Part shown: positions 36,756-46,570 of the stretch, one piece after another
How positions within the stretch are numbered: the stretch's first letter is position 1
Layout: every line of letters begins with the position of its first letter
Assembly: GCA_022695795.1 (NCBI GenBank)
Contig: MU404098.1
Span: forward strand, 248,001-312,000
From: Biscogniauxia marginata
Lineage: Eukaryota > Ascomycota > Sordariomycetes > Xylariales > Xylariaceae
DNA length: 64,000 nucleotides
Direction: 5' to 3'
Notes under the pieces: generated by a model
Told to the model about the DNA's origin: nothing
Database searches by the model: none
What the model saw: the letters and a program-made list of their open reading frames with translations, nothing else
Position numbers and translations under genes: made by a program

Positions 36756-37286
36756 AATACTTAAAAAAACATAATATATAATTATATAAAATTTCGTAAT
36801 AAAACTCCTTAAATTAAAAAACCTTACTATAAAAATACTTTATAATAACATATAAATAATCGTTAATTAACTTATGAAATATATTTACTTTTTACCGTTT
36901 AATAAGTTAAACGTAATAAAATAATTAATAAATATAAATTAATAAAACGTATTATTTTAAATAAAAATAAATTATTTATAACGTATTATTCTTAGTTAAA
37001 TAAATAAAAAAAAAAACTAAATTAAATAATAAAACAATATTTATAAAGTTATATTAACTAAGAAATAAATAACTAAATAAAATTATTATTAATAACTTAA
37101 ATAACATATAACACTTTAATTAACAAAGATATAAAAATATCACTATATAAAGTAATATATAATTAAAAAACGGAAATTTAAAAATAATTAATTAAACTTA
37201 TAAAAACACTAAAAATCGAAATAAAAACCCCGAAAATAAAAGTACTATTTAAAAAAGTCTAAATAGTATAACTAAGATTATAAAAA
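36756..37286 (+). mobile_element. Gypsy integrase core fragment
   Basis: The + strand parallels ~760-1,360 of the first element: ATTTCGTAATAAAACTCC (around the first catalytic Asp), VNKLTKYAYFLPFN-like at ~36,850-36,905, and LNQTLEQYL-like near 37,020. A deletion removes part of the core (~36,925-36,970). It is flanked by LTRs on both sides and broken by stops. Confidence 0.75.
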
Positions 37287-37686
37287 TGTTACAACCCAGT
37301 TTTTAATCACGTGACCTAAGGTCACGTGGTATCTTTTAAGTGATCTCGGAATCGCTGCGAAATCACAAGATCTAACAAGGATCTCGCGATCTCCGCGAGA
37401 TCACAAGATTAAGTAAAAAGAACTATAAAAAGTATAAAAAAAAGTATAAATAAATTAAAATTTCCTTTATATCTAGTTATTTATTTTAGTCCCTTAGCTA
37501 TTAATTTAAGACTATAATCACTCTTTAATATTATAATGAGAATACCTTGAAATTTCTTTAACGAATAAAACATAATAAATCTCTTAAATTAACCTTAATT
37601 TATTATTACTTATAAGACAAGAAAAACCTAATATGTACTTACTTGTGAAGTTAGTTAACTAGGAACACATAAGGAGGTTCGTTATA
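37287..37686 (+). repeat. LTR (400 bp) with a hairpin-rich U3
   Basis: It starts TGTTACAACCC and ends TTCGTTATA. The U3 is only lightly mutated. GGTCACGTGGT and GTGACCTAAGGTCAC flank a set of GATCTCG motifs, and GATCTCGCG (37,380-37,388) pairs with CGCGAGATC (37,394-37,402) as a 9-bp stem with a 5-nt loop. Its R/U5 half is the common one. Confidence 0.82.
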
Positions 37687-37900
37687 ATAAACCCCTCTTA
37701 AAACAACGAATATAAAGTATAACTATATATTTAAATTAATTAATAGTGGTAATTAGTTCGTATCGATATTTAAAAGAGTTTTTTTAAAAAAAAAACCTAT
37801 TTATACATTTTTAATAACTCGATAAAATAATATAGTTAAAATAAATGGTTATTAAAAGAAAAGGTTTTAAAAATAAAACCGTTTAAAAAAGGAAATATAA
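37687..37900. other. Short AT-rich stretch between two LTRs
   Basis: About 214 bp without a recognisable element or gene. It starts ATAAACCCCTCTTAAAAC, which resembles no retroelement segment I can place. Confidence 0.4.
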
Positions 37901-38314
37901 TGTTATAAATTAATAAAAGTAAAAAGAATAAAAAGAGTTATATAATTTAAAGTTATATAACTCTAGAAAAAATTCTTTATTAAACTCTTAAAAATTAAAA
38001 AGAATATCTACATTTTTTATTAAACTTTTAAGAATTAAAAAGAATAATAAGTATTACTTTATAAAAAAATAAATATAAATAAAATCGAATTTCTTATATA
38101 TTTAGTTATTTATTTTAGTTCTTTAATTTTTAATTTAAAATTATAATTACTTTTTAATATTATAATGAAAATACCTTAAAACCCCTTTAATAAATTAAGT
38201 ATAAGGAATCTTTTGAACTAACCTCAACCTATTATTACCTTTAAATCAAGAAAACTTAGTACGTACTTACTTGTGAAGTCAGCTAACTAGGAATACACAG
38301 GGAGGTTCGTTACA
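37901..38314 (+). repeat. LTR (414 bp), gamma subfamily
   Basis: It starts TGTTATAAATTAATAAAAGT, the mutated form of the 51,414 LTR (TATTACGAACCAACAAGGGT), and ends TTCGTTACA. Its U3 carries the same pair of near-identical units as 51,483-51,562 (TTCTTTATTAAACTCTTAA twice). It is flanked by unrelated sequence with no clear target duplication. Confidence 0.75.
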
Positions 38315-39487
38315 ATCACGTAATTTCTTTTATATTTAATTTTATCGTTAATTTAACGAGTTAATTATATAACTAAAAAATGTTTTAAAAAGTGTTAACT
38401 TTTATATATTAAATTTTCTTTTTTAAAACTAAGTATTATTATAAAATCACGTAATTATATAAAAATAAATAAGTTATTAATATAAAATAATAAAATGTAT
38501 AATTTTATATAATTATAAATATTAAAAACTAAGTTTATAAAAAAAGCTTTAATAAAGCTTTAAAACTAAGCTCTTTTTTATTAATTTATTACCTTTTTCT
38601 TCACTTTATATATATTCGCATTAATTATTTAAAATGCTTAGTAATAATACGTGAATTTATAAGGTGTATGTAAATAATAGTAGAATTATATGGAGAAAAA
38701 GGAGGAGCCTTATAAGTTATAAACTTGCAAGCTTTATATATAAACCTTTATCTCTTTTATCTAGGCTATTTAAAGCTAGGGCCTTTATATAAGTCTAAAG
38801 GACCCTTTATAAACCCGTATTAAGTAAGCTCGACTTGTGTTTAAATCCTTAAGAAAGTTTTATAAGCACTTTTAAAAATTTAAATATGTTAAAAATTAAA
38901 ATATAAACACTTTTAATTTTTATTATAAAACATTTAAACTAGTAAAATAATTTATATATAACTAATTATATAAATTAAAAAACAAAATTAAAAACTTTAA
39001 AAGTTAAATTAAAGTTTAAACTAGATTTTTATTCTTCTTTTATTTAATTAAATTTAATTTAAATAAAAATTTTAATTAACTTTATAATACGAATATATAA
39101 AAATAAGAAAAAAGGTGTATTAATAATAAAAAACTTAACTTATAAAGCTTTATTAAAGGTTTTTTTATAAACTTAATCTTTATATAACGTTATACCCCTC
39201 TTATTATTCCGTATTACTTTGTTAATATTAAACTTTTTTTAATAAGATTTTATTTATAAAATCTTTTTTTCTTTTTAATTAAAAATAAATTTATTTGTAT
39301 AATTTTAAAGAATTATTATAAAATCTTAATATATTTAAATTATAAATTTATATTTAAACTTTAATAATAATAATAATAAAACTAAGTTTATATTTTTCAT
39401 TATAAATTTTAATTATTTAAAACTAAATAAAAGAAATATAATTAAATATATATTTATATTAAAAATAATTTATAAATTACGAAATTA
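38315..39487. other. AT-rich stretch containing the left arm of a long inverted repeat
   Basis: No genes. From ~38,830 to ~39,085 the sequence (CTTGTGTTTAAATCCTTAAG, then TTTTATAAGCACTTTT, then TTAAAAATTAAAATATAAAC) is the reverse complement, with transitions, of ~40,310-40,575 at the island border. The arms are about 260 bp long and lie ~1.2 kb apart. They enclose the small inverted-repeat element and its solo LTR. No protein motif is visible between the arms. Confidence 0.5.
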
Positions 39488-40068
39488 TTATAACGGTGCT
39501 TTGTAGTTATTATGTTAATAACTTTAAAAAGTCAGCGATTTTACTTATAAAAATGTTATAAAAGGGCTAGCCACGGGGTAACTACCATATATAACAGAAT
39601 TAAAGCCTTAAATTTCACTTTTATAAGTGAAATCGTGTGACGAACCTCCCTGTGCATTCCTAGTCAGCTGACTTCACAGGTGAGTACGTACTGGGTTTTC
39701 TTGATTTGAAGGTAACAGTTAATTGAGATTAGTTCAATTGATTCACAATGTTATGTTCGTCAGAGAGGTTTCAAGGTACTCTCACTATAGTATCCAAGAG
39801 TGACTGTAGTCTTAGATTGATAGCTAAGGAACTAGAAAGAATGACTAGATACACAAGGAGATTCCGATTTTATACCCCAGAGATAAACAAGGAACACTTA
39901 TCTTCTCTTTGATTCTCTGTGGATTCTCAGGGAGAGTTACAGAGAATCCTATTTCAGGTCACGGGACCCTCAAGGTCACGTGACCTTTTCCTATTTTATC
40001 CTTGTTGGTCGTAACAAATCGCTGATCTTTTAAGTTGTTAGCTTAATAGTTACAAAGCACCGTTATAA
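39488..40068. mobile_element. Small inverted-repeat (MITE-like) element, ~195 bp without its LTR insertion
   Basis: The left end TTATAACGGTGCTTTGTAG and the reverse complement of the right end, TTATAACGGTGCTTTGTAAC, match through AGTCAGCGATTT / GATCAGCGATTT. The arms extend to about 68 bp if TTACTTATAAAA / TCACTTATAAAA is included. An inner palindrome TTTCACTTTTATAAGTGAAA lies just left of the inserted LTR. No coding capacity, so it is non-autonomous. A related arm lies at 6,853. A solo LTR (39,636-40,016) with its AATCG duplication splits it. Confidence 0.75.
39636..40016 (-). repeat. Solo LTR (381 bp), almost free of RIP, target duplication AATCG
   Basis: It runs TGTGACGAACCTCC...GGTCGTAACA, with AATCG at 39,631-39,635 and 40,017-40,021. 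Its composition is normal, with many CpA and TpG left, while everything around it is depleted. It is the best reference for the family. It has a 12-bp palindrome GGTCACGTGACC (~39,973-39,984), a second GTCAC box, and GTCAGCTGAC near the start. Its subfamily matches 16,088-16,470. Confidence 0.95.
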
Positions 40069-40309
40069 CAAAAAATAAAGTTTAAAGTTTTAATCTTATT
40101 ATATAAACTAGCCACCTTATAACTAACCTTTTATAATAAAAGTCTAGTTAAAATTTTAAATTTTAAATGTTATATAACTTCTTTATAACTTTAATATAAA
40201 TATATTAATATATAACTTATTATAAAAATATTATAAACTTTTATTATTAAAAAAGGTTTAATATTAACGAAATTAGTTAAAACCTTTATTTAACTTAAGT
40301 TTAAATTAA

Positions 40310-40575
40310 ATAAAAAGGAATAAAAGTTTAATTTCAAGTTTAATTTAACTTTTAAAGTTCTTTGTTTTTTTAATAATAAATAAGTTTTATTATTTTATTA
40401 TTTTTATTATTTTTAAGGGTTTTTTTTTATTTACGTCACTTATTACATGTAAATTATTTTAAAGTTTATATATTTTATTACAAAAATTAAAAGTGTTTAT
40501 ACTTTAATTTTTAACGTATTTAAATTCGTAGGAGGTGCTTATAAACCTTTCCTAAGGATTTAAGCACGAGCCGGG
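40310..40575 (-). repeat. Right arm of the long inverted repeat, ending at the gene-island border
   Basis: This is the reverse complement of ~38,830-39,085, ending with CCTAAGGATTTAAGCACGAG. The AT-rich to GC-balanced change occurs exactly here. The arm is less mutated at its outer end. Confidence 0.55.
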
Positions 40576-40595
40576 CTTACCGGGCATTTTATAAT

Positions 40596-40709
40596 TCAAA
40601 CCTTGCCGATCACGAGAGCCTCGTCTGCCAACGACTGCGCCGCGCTCAAAAGGACCAGCGAAATAATGGCAACCAACACATAAGTCTTCCCCTGCCAATA
40701 GGAGTTAAT
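40596..40709 (-). pseudogene. Short hydrophobic coding-like fragment at the island edge
   Basis: One minus-strand frame reads YWQGKTYVLVAIISLVLLSA, then AQSLADEALVIGK and a stop, with an upstream stop at 40,710-40,712. The hydrophobic run looks like a membrane segment. It vaguely resembles the second-third helix region of major facilitator transporters, but 38 codons are too few to be sure. It could be a gene remnant cut by the neighbouring repeat, or chance. Confidence 0.2.
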
Positions 40710-41292
40710 CTACACGGACGGAATACCATTTTTCGATGCTGAGCCATATTGCTCGATAATAAAGTGGCGTTGGGGATGTACTAGCTCTAGATATTGTAGA
40801 ACGAGTATTAGATGGCGATGCATTTAAACTCTCGTGGCATCTTACCGGGACGTTGGCTGCCAACGACGCTCAGTGGACCGCATCGGGAAGACTGGAGCTG
40901 AGATTCCATATTCGTCTTTGGCATAGCCGTGGAATATTATGAAGTTATAGGTTTCTAATAATTCAGGGCGAGTTCTTTAAGATACAATTTAAAGATGCTT
41001 TTGTACGTTCTATTCCTCACACTGAGCTGATCGAAGACACCATGTGACTCTGGAAAAGCTATATTTTAATGCAAAAGAAGAGGAAAGCTCTACAATCTGA
41101 CGGAATGGAATTGCTCTATATAGGACGCTTTTGCATAGTGGCTACTTCAGGTGACGGCTACCTGACCTTAAATAAATCACTTCTGCCACTCTACCTGTTG
41201 ATAGCTTGATAGCGCTTCATACATGTAACGCGTAATATTTGGCTTAAACGCCTTAACAAAAGTGAATTGCTACCTACCTAGGCAATTACTGG
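40710..41292. other. GC-balanced sequence without a recognisable gene
   Basis: No long open frame and no familiar motif on either strand. It is the left margin of the island and is not RIP-mutated. Confidence 0.5.
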
Positions 41293-41595
41293 GAGGGGGG
41301 GGGGGGGGGGGGGGGTGGTGGATATTAAAATTTTTATGAACTATTCGTATGGATAATTGCAACAGCCAACGGATAACATTTTAAAAAAAAAATTTACGTA
41401 TTAAANNNNNNNNNNGCCCACCGCCCCCCCCCAGCCCCCCCCGCCGCGCGGCCCCCCCCCCCGCGCCGCCGCCCCCCCCCCCGCCCCCCCCCCCCCCCGC
41501 GAGGTGGATATTATCATTGTTATGAACTCTTCGTATGGAGAATTGCAACAGCCATCGGATAACATTTGATAAAATACATGTACGTAGTCAACAGT
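41293..41595. repeat. Poly-G / 10-N gap / C-rich tract flanked by a duplicated ~85-bp segment (probable assembly artefact)
   Basis: A G run (~41,293-41,316) precedes GTGGATATTAAAATTTTTAT, and Ns fill 41,406-41,415. A C/G-only tract follows to ~41,500, then GTGGATATTATCATTGTTAT. The segments after the two homopolymer tracts (41,317-41,405 and 41,502-41,590) are the same sequence, with the first copy full of apparent errors. This looks like contig ends that failed to merge across a homopolymer, not a real duplication. Confidence 0.8.
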
Positions 41596-41934
41596 GAGTA
41601 CTGTGGTGAGGTAAAGAAGATGAAGAGTTATGTGGAGAACTGAATAACGTAATGAGGAACAACTAGTATAGTTGACTAAGGCTAGCAGGGTGGTGCAATC
41701 GCTTTACTGAATGACACAATACACTAGGTGCCTGTTCCAGTCAATACACGACCTTAGCGAGTTTGAAGCTGTCCATGCTTAGTAATCCAAAGTCGTATTG
41801 GTATCAATTAGCCAGGAGGTTTCGGCGGGGTAGGTGAGGGGAGCTCGTGGGGAGGGAGATATATTGATTTCGAGAGCAATTTCTCATACCTGAACATAAT
41901 CAAGAGTGAACATCTGAGTTGCTATCCAAAAGTC

Positions 41935-43201
41935 ATGGCGTGGGAAGAACCTCGGAAGACCGGTATGGTCTACCGGAGACTAGGAAACTCGGGACTACAT
42001 ATCTCGGCGATTGGCCTTGGAGGGTGGCTAACGTAAGTTATTATAGGCAAGCACGTGTAATTCATTCCAAGCTAATTCATATAGATTCGGCGGCCATGTT
42101 GAAGATGGTATGAAATGACACAGCTACGATTGGACCTCAGCTGACCTGAAGTTTAGAAAAAACGTTCGCATGCATGAAGCAGGCCTATGATCTCGGTGTA
42201 AACTTCTTCGATACCGCAGAAAAGTAAGTGATTGACATTTGGATGGGGGTTGTACGAAACGCTAAGAGCAACGAGTTATACCGCGGGCAAGTCAGAGATT
42301 GTCATGGGTCAGGCCATCAAGAAATTTGGCTGGAAGCGCAGTGATCTTGTTATTAGCACTAAGGTACGATAGAAAGTCCCCAGTTTCATGCTCTGCATCG
42401 CAATATGCTAATCTGCAATGATAGATAAATTGGGGTGCTGCCAATGGCGAGATCCTCGTTAACAACCATGGCCTATCGCGGAAACATATCATCGAAGGGC
42501 TCGAGGCTTCACTACAGAGGCTTGGCCTGAAGTATGTAGATATTGTGTACGCTCACCGGCCTGACCGCCTCACGCCAATGGAGGAGACTGTTCGCGCTTT
42601 CAACTATGTTATAGAAAACGGAATGGCTCTTTACTGGGGCACGTCTGAATGGAGTGCAGATGAGATCGCCGAAGCGGCCGGCATCGCCAAAGATCTACGC
42701 ATGATTGGGCCTGTTGTAGAGCAGCCGTTCTACAATATTCTGACACGGAAGAAGGTTGAGGGGGACTTTCAGCGCCTGTACTCCAGATTTGGAATAGGCC
42801 TAACTACGTTCAGTCCACAGCTGTTCGGTATACTCAGCGGCAAGTACAACGACGCACTGGACGCACCACCTGAGGATTCCCGCTTCTCCGTAAGCAAGGA
42901 TAAATTCGCCGAGAAAATGCGTCAGCAGTGGGGGGATGACTCATGGAAGGGGCATATTGTCAAGAGCAAGCAGCTCAAGGTTGTCGCCGACAAGCTGGGC
43001 ATAACACAGAGCAAACTGGCCGTGGCTTGGTGTTTGAAGAACCCGAATGTCACGAGCGTTATCACAGGGGCAAGCCGTCCCGAGCAGATCGTCGAGAATG
43101 TGGGAGCTCTCAAAGTCCTAGATAAGCTTACACCGGAAGTCATGGATGAGATTGATGGAATTACCCAAAATAAGGTAGAATTAGACCCGGCAAGACAATG
43201 A
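41935..43201 (+). CDS. Aldo-keto reductase, Kv-channel beta-subunit-like (AKR6-type), 350 aa
   Basis: An NAD(P)H-dependent aldo-keto reductase with a TIM barrel fold, presumably cytosolic. The substrate is unknown. Exons read 41,935-42,032, 42,085-42,107, 42,157-42,223, 42,276-42,363 and 42,425-43,201. All introns are GT..AG and 49-61 bp, and phases agree. The catalytic tetrad of the family is visible: Asp59 (FFDTAEN), Tyr64, Lys92 (VISTK) and His136 (VYAHRPD). The start MAWEEPRKTGMVYRRLGNSG gives the family's usual N-terminus, and ~350 residues is the normal length. Strongly typical segments are GTSEWSADEI, TTFSPQLFGILSGKYN and SVITGASRPEQIVEN. Fungal members are often annotated as voltage-gated potassium channel beta subunits, but channel association is not shown here. 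It is intact and free of RIP. It is convergent with the beta-glucosidase. Confidence 0.93.
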
Positions 43202-43788
43202 TGAAGGGGATGAAGCAGAGGGAGATAGATGAGGAATAGAGTTGAAACACCCAACGATAATATAGTTTATTAGTTAGGGAATGATATGAAGAGATATAAA
43301 CTAGATTGTTAGCAGTCAAGAAAAACGAAAAGAATTCGGCTAGAGGATTGAGTATTAACTTTATTATTCTGTGACCCTTTTTGGGAAGTATGATACGTTG
43401 TAGTTGCTGGTAATACTCATGAGGGAGAGGGGACTGAATTAAACAATCCACATGATTTAACATAGCATATCCTCTGGGACAGTGATTGCTGTTCCGCATA
43501 TTATTACATGCGCTCGTATTGACTACTGCTCTTATCATGTATTAAAGAAATAGAGAATTATATAGGTTAAAACAACACAGGACAGAAGTAGGGATTACTG
43601 TATATCCATGTTGACCTCCCATCTTCCATCCTCAAAGAGCTGAGACAACTCATGTTATTAGGGCATAAGACTCAAGTCCCAAGACACGAGCTCCGAAGCT
43701 CTATCTACGCACGCACATAACAACTGACTTGCTTATGCAAAGAATCCCAGCTCGAATCCACAGAACGATCAATCATTAGATAGTTTAA
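43202..43788. other. Intergenic region between convergent genes
   Basis: 587 bp shared by the 3' ends of the reductase and the beta-glucosidase. It presumably holds both 3' UTRs and polyadenylation signals. No conserved gene, RNA or repeat seen. Confidence 0.5.
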
Positions 43789-46367
43789 CTAGGCTTCTAA
43801 TGTCCCCGTTAACCTGATATCCCGGCTGCTAGCTCCGACACGGACCGCATAGCTGCCCTCCTGGACGATCCACTTCTGAGCAACGACATCCCATACGCTG
43901 AAATCGCGTCTTGTGAGATTGAAGCGCACGGTTGCGGACTCCTTGGGAGAAAGGAACGTCTTTTCGAAGCCGCGTAGCTGTTGAGGAGGGCTGTTAGGGA
44001 TGCCGAGGTAGAGCTGTGCAATTTCGGCGCCGGCCACCGAGCCAGTGTTGGTAACCTTAGCTTCGACCGTGGCAACAACTTCCCACAAACTGTCCCCGTC
44101 CTTTGAGGCACCGACCGGAAAATCGAGAGAGGGCTTAGATAGGTTGATCGATAGTGAAGAATAATTGAACGTGGTATAGCTCAAACCGTACCCAAACTCG
44201 AAACGGGGCGTGATATTCTTAGCGTCGAAAGCGCGGTAATCGATGTAAACGCCTTCGGTGTAGTCGCATTGTGGGTCGTAATCGTCTGGTTCTCGATTAC
44301 ATGGCGCATAAACCGAGTAGTCAGACTCGTTCTTGGCCAGGGTGTATGGTAGTTTCCCGGTGAAAACTGCTTCTCCGTAAAGTAGTTTGACCAGAGCCTC
44401 TCCGCTATCTTGGCCTGGCAGGTGGGCAATAATGGTCGCGGTGACATTGGGGTGTTCAATCCATTGGTCAACGAGGCGAATCCCTGCAGCGTGGATAACA
44501 ACAATCGTATTAGCACATTTTGATGCTACGTTCAATACAAGGGCGTCGCTGAAGTCGTCGTGGAGGCCCTCTCGATCCCAGCCTTCCGTCGCTATAGCAT
44601 TGATAAACACCAGGCAAGCATCGGAAGCAGCATTAACGTCGGGATTAGATGAGATGAGGTCCCAGTTGACCCAGCTTCCGTCCTTACGGGCCTTTTGCTG
44701 GATTGCACTTAAAGGCTACAGTGCTGTTAGTAAGATTCATAGCGATGATTTGACTGGACCTCTTACATCGGATATATATGAAGGGCTGTTCGCTGCAGCT
44801 CTCCCACCCAAAACAATAGTGCCACCCTTCGCGGCCTGGTCAAAATGCTGCTCAGTACCTAGCACAGCCTGGCCCATCTCTGGAGAGGACGTATAACCTA
44901 GCTGGAAAAGAACATCGGTATTCTTCGTCCTTGGTACTGTCGCGTCGTAGCCAAAGACCGATAACATCGTGGGGTTCTGCTTGAAAGGTAGCGCCCCGGT
45001 ATTCTTGACCAAAACATGCCCAGCAATTGCCCCTTCCAGTATCACTGATGCTGACTCCGGTACCCGAGCATCGACTTGCTTGTGAGGTTGAGTAAGATTC
45101 TTCATTCCGATGCCGGGCACAGGGAAGTTGGTACCATTTTGGCCTAGAAGATACCACGCTGCAATGATTCTAGATTTTTAAGTCAATACCATTTACAACT
45201 GTTAACTCTACGCTTGAGTGTGTGTTACTTACCTAGTAGCCATGTCTGTGACTCTGGCTTCACTAACGCTGCCGTTGTGTACTGCTGCAGTTAGATTATC
45301 ACCCCATGACCCCCCTGCTGGCATTATCATATCAAGCCCAGAATTAGCGCTGTTGAGGTTGTGCTGCGCATTCCAATCAAGAAGCACAAATCCATCGAAT
45401 GACAGCTCTGTCTTGAGGATTCCATTCATGAGTTTACTGTTCATGCAGCCATACGTGTTGTTGACCCGGTTATACGAACACATGACGGAGGCGACCCCGG
45501 CCTTCACTCCATCCATGAATGGCCAAAGGTAATATTCGTGGAGTGTTTTGTCATCGATATTGGAGGACTCGGCCTCGACACCGAAATAGGGGCGCCTAAA
45601 AGTTTCCTGCTCGTTGCCGATAAAGTGCTGCGGGGAAATCAGACAATGGTAATAGTTTTTTGCGTCCTGCTTATGCGCACCTTGATATTTGCTATGACAC
45701 CGGCATCTTGATGGCCAAGGATGGTTTCAGCATTGAGCTGGCCAGAGAGATACGGGTCGACCGAGAAACCCTCCCAGTTACGTCCGCCGAGAGGAGTTCG
45801 GCCAAGAGGACCGGCATTCGGACCAAGAAGTACATTAACTTGGGTTATTAATGAGCGAGAGTTTACTAGGTTGCCACAGGGTATGATTCGTACCTCCCTT
45901 AGTCTTAAATTCCTTCCCCATATAAAACCCTCTTTCGTATGTCAAGTTTCGGTCCCAGGCAGCCCCAACATGAATCGCTGAGGGATATGAATTAACCAGG
46001 TCAGTGGCTCTTACACCATTACCGGCATCATGAAGGCACATGCCGGGCCAGTCGAGCCGCGGTACAGTTCCGGTGTTACCAGCACAGGTATTGTCAACCC
46101 CGGAGAAGCCTCGTGTAACATTAACCTTCTCTTCCAGGCTCAATTTGCCCACGAACTCCTTAGCACTAATATAGGCATTGGCCCATATGCCGCTCCCCTT
46201 GCCCGGGGCTTCGGATTCAGACTGTTAGTTATCCGTAATACACTCATCGCTGTGGGGGACTTACGTGATGGGTAGACCGATGGCGATTGTGCATAATCTG
46301 CCAGGACAGACACGGCAAAAGGCAGCACGACAACGTGCAAGCCTGCGAACCCGAAAAGCGACCGCAT
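43789..46367 (-). CDS. Secreted GH3 beta-glucosidase, 766 aa
   Basis: A family 3 glycoside hydrolase that would release glucose from cellobiose and other beta-glucosides outside the cell. Exons (minus) are 46,367-46,265, 46,208-45,894, 45,838-45,681, 45,627-45,233, 45,169-44,767 and 44,715-43,789. Introns are 51-63 bp and the phases join. Residues 1-23 form a signal peptide ([20 protein letters not shown]). The N-terminal barrel follows with LTLEEKV-like [32 protein letters not shown] and [10 protein letters not shown]. The nucleophile is Asp276 (GFVLLDW), where most family members have Ser or Thr before the Asp. The likely acid/base is Glu502 (ATEGWD). A C-terminal fibronectin-like domain ([17 protein letters not shown]) follows. 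Intron 1 uses the acceptor GAAG/CC, 15 nt after a CTAAC branch, giving YPSPPGKGSG. An in-frame ATG 15 codons upstream (46,412) is possible, but would place a non-hydrophobic extension before the signal peptide. Intact, no RIP. Confidence 0.94.
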
Positions 46368-46464
46368 AGTGGTCACGACTAGAACATGAAAGTTGCAAAA
46401 CGAATGCAGCACAGGCCGAAACCGAAGTCTTTAAATCTTGCGCGATTTAGTTCTATTCGGTGCA

Positions 46465-46470
46465 TTTATA
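46465..46470 (-). promoter_or_regulatory. Candidate TATA box of the beta-glucosidase
   Basis: TATAAA on the minus strand, 98 bp upstream of the chosen ATG (46,367). Transcription starting ~30 bp downstream would leave a ~65-nt leader that also contains the upstream in-frame ATG at 46,412. Confidence 0.4.
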
Positions 46471-46562
46471 TCCGGGCAAGTGTAGATCTTGGTGAAAGAC
46501 CCGGCAAGGGTAGATGAACGTTGCTGATTAACGCAATCGCTAACGAATCTCGGGGGGCGGGT

Positions 46563-46568
46563 CCGGAG
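46563..46568 (+). promoter_or_regulatory. Candidate carbon-catabolite repressor (CreA/Cre1) site
   Basis: CCGGAG fits the SYGGRG consensus of CreA and lies ~200 bp upstream of the beta-glucosidase start, next to a G-rich GGGGGGCGGG run. Single hexamers are common by chance. A role is only plausible because fungal beta-glucosidases are often glucose-repressed. Confidence 0.25.
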
Positions 46569-46570
46569 TG

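Noticed and set aside
37287..37686. Target duplications for the LTRs at 37,287, 37,901, 16,088 and 53,727
   Set aside because: The 5-mers on the two sides do not match; only 11,686, 39,636 and the Copia element pass.
42922..43538. Minus-strand open frames over and after the reductase 3' end
   Set aside because: Shadow frames of the reductase and its 3' flank; no domain, no start context.
43640..43780. Possible tRNA suggested by CTCGAATCC near 43,755
   Set aside because: No acceptor, D or anticodon arms can be folded around it.
44181..44896. Alternative frames of 100-169 codons inside the beta-glucosidase
   Set aside because: They overlap exons of a well-supported GH3 gene in other frames.
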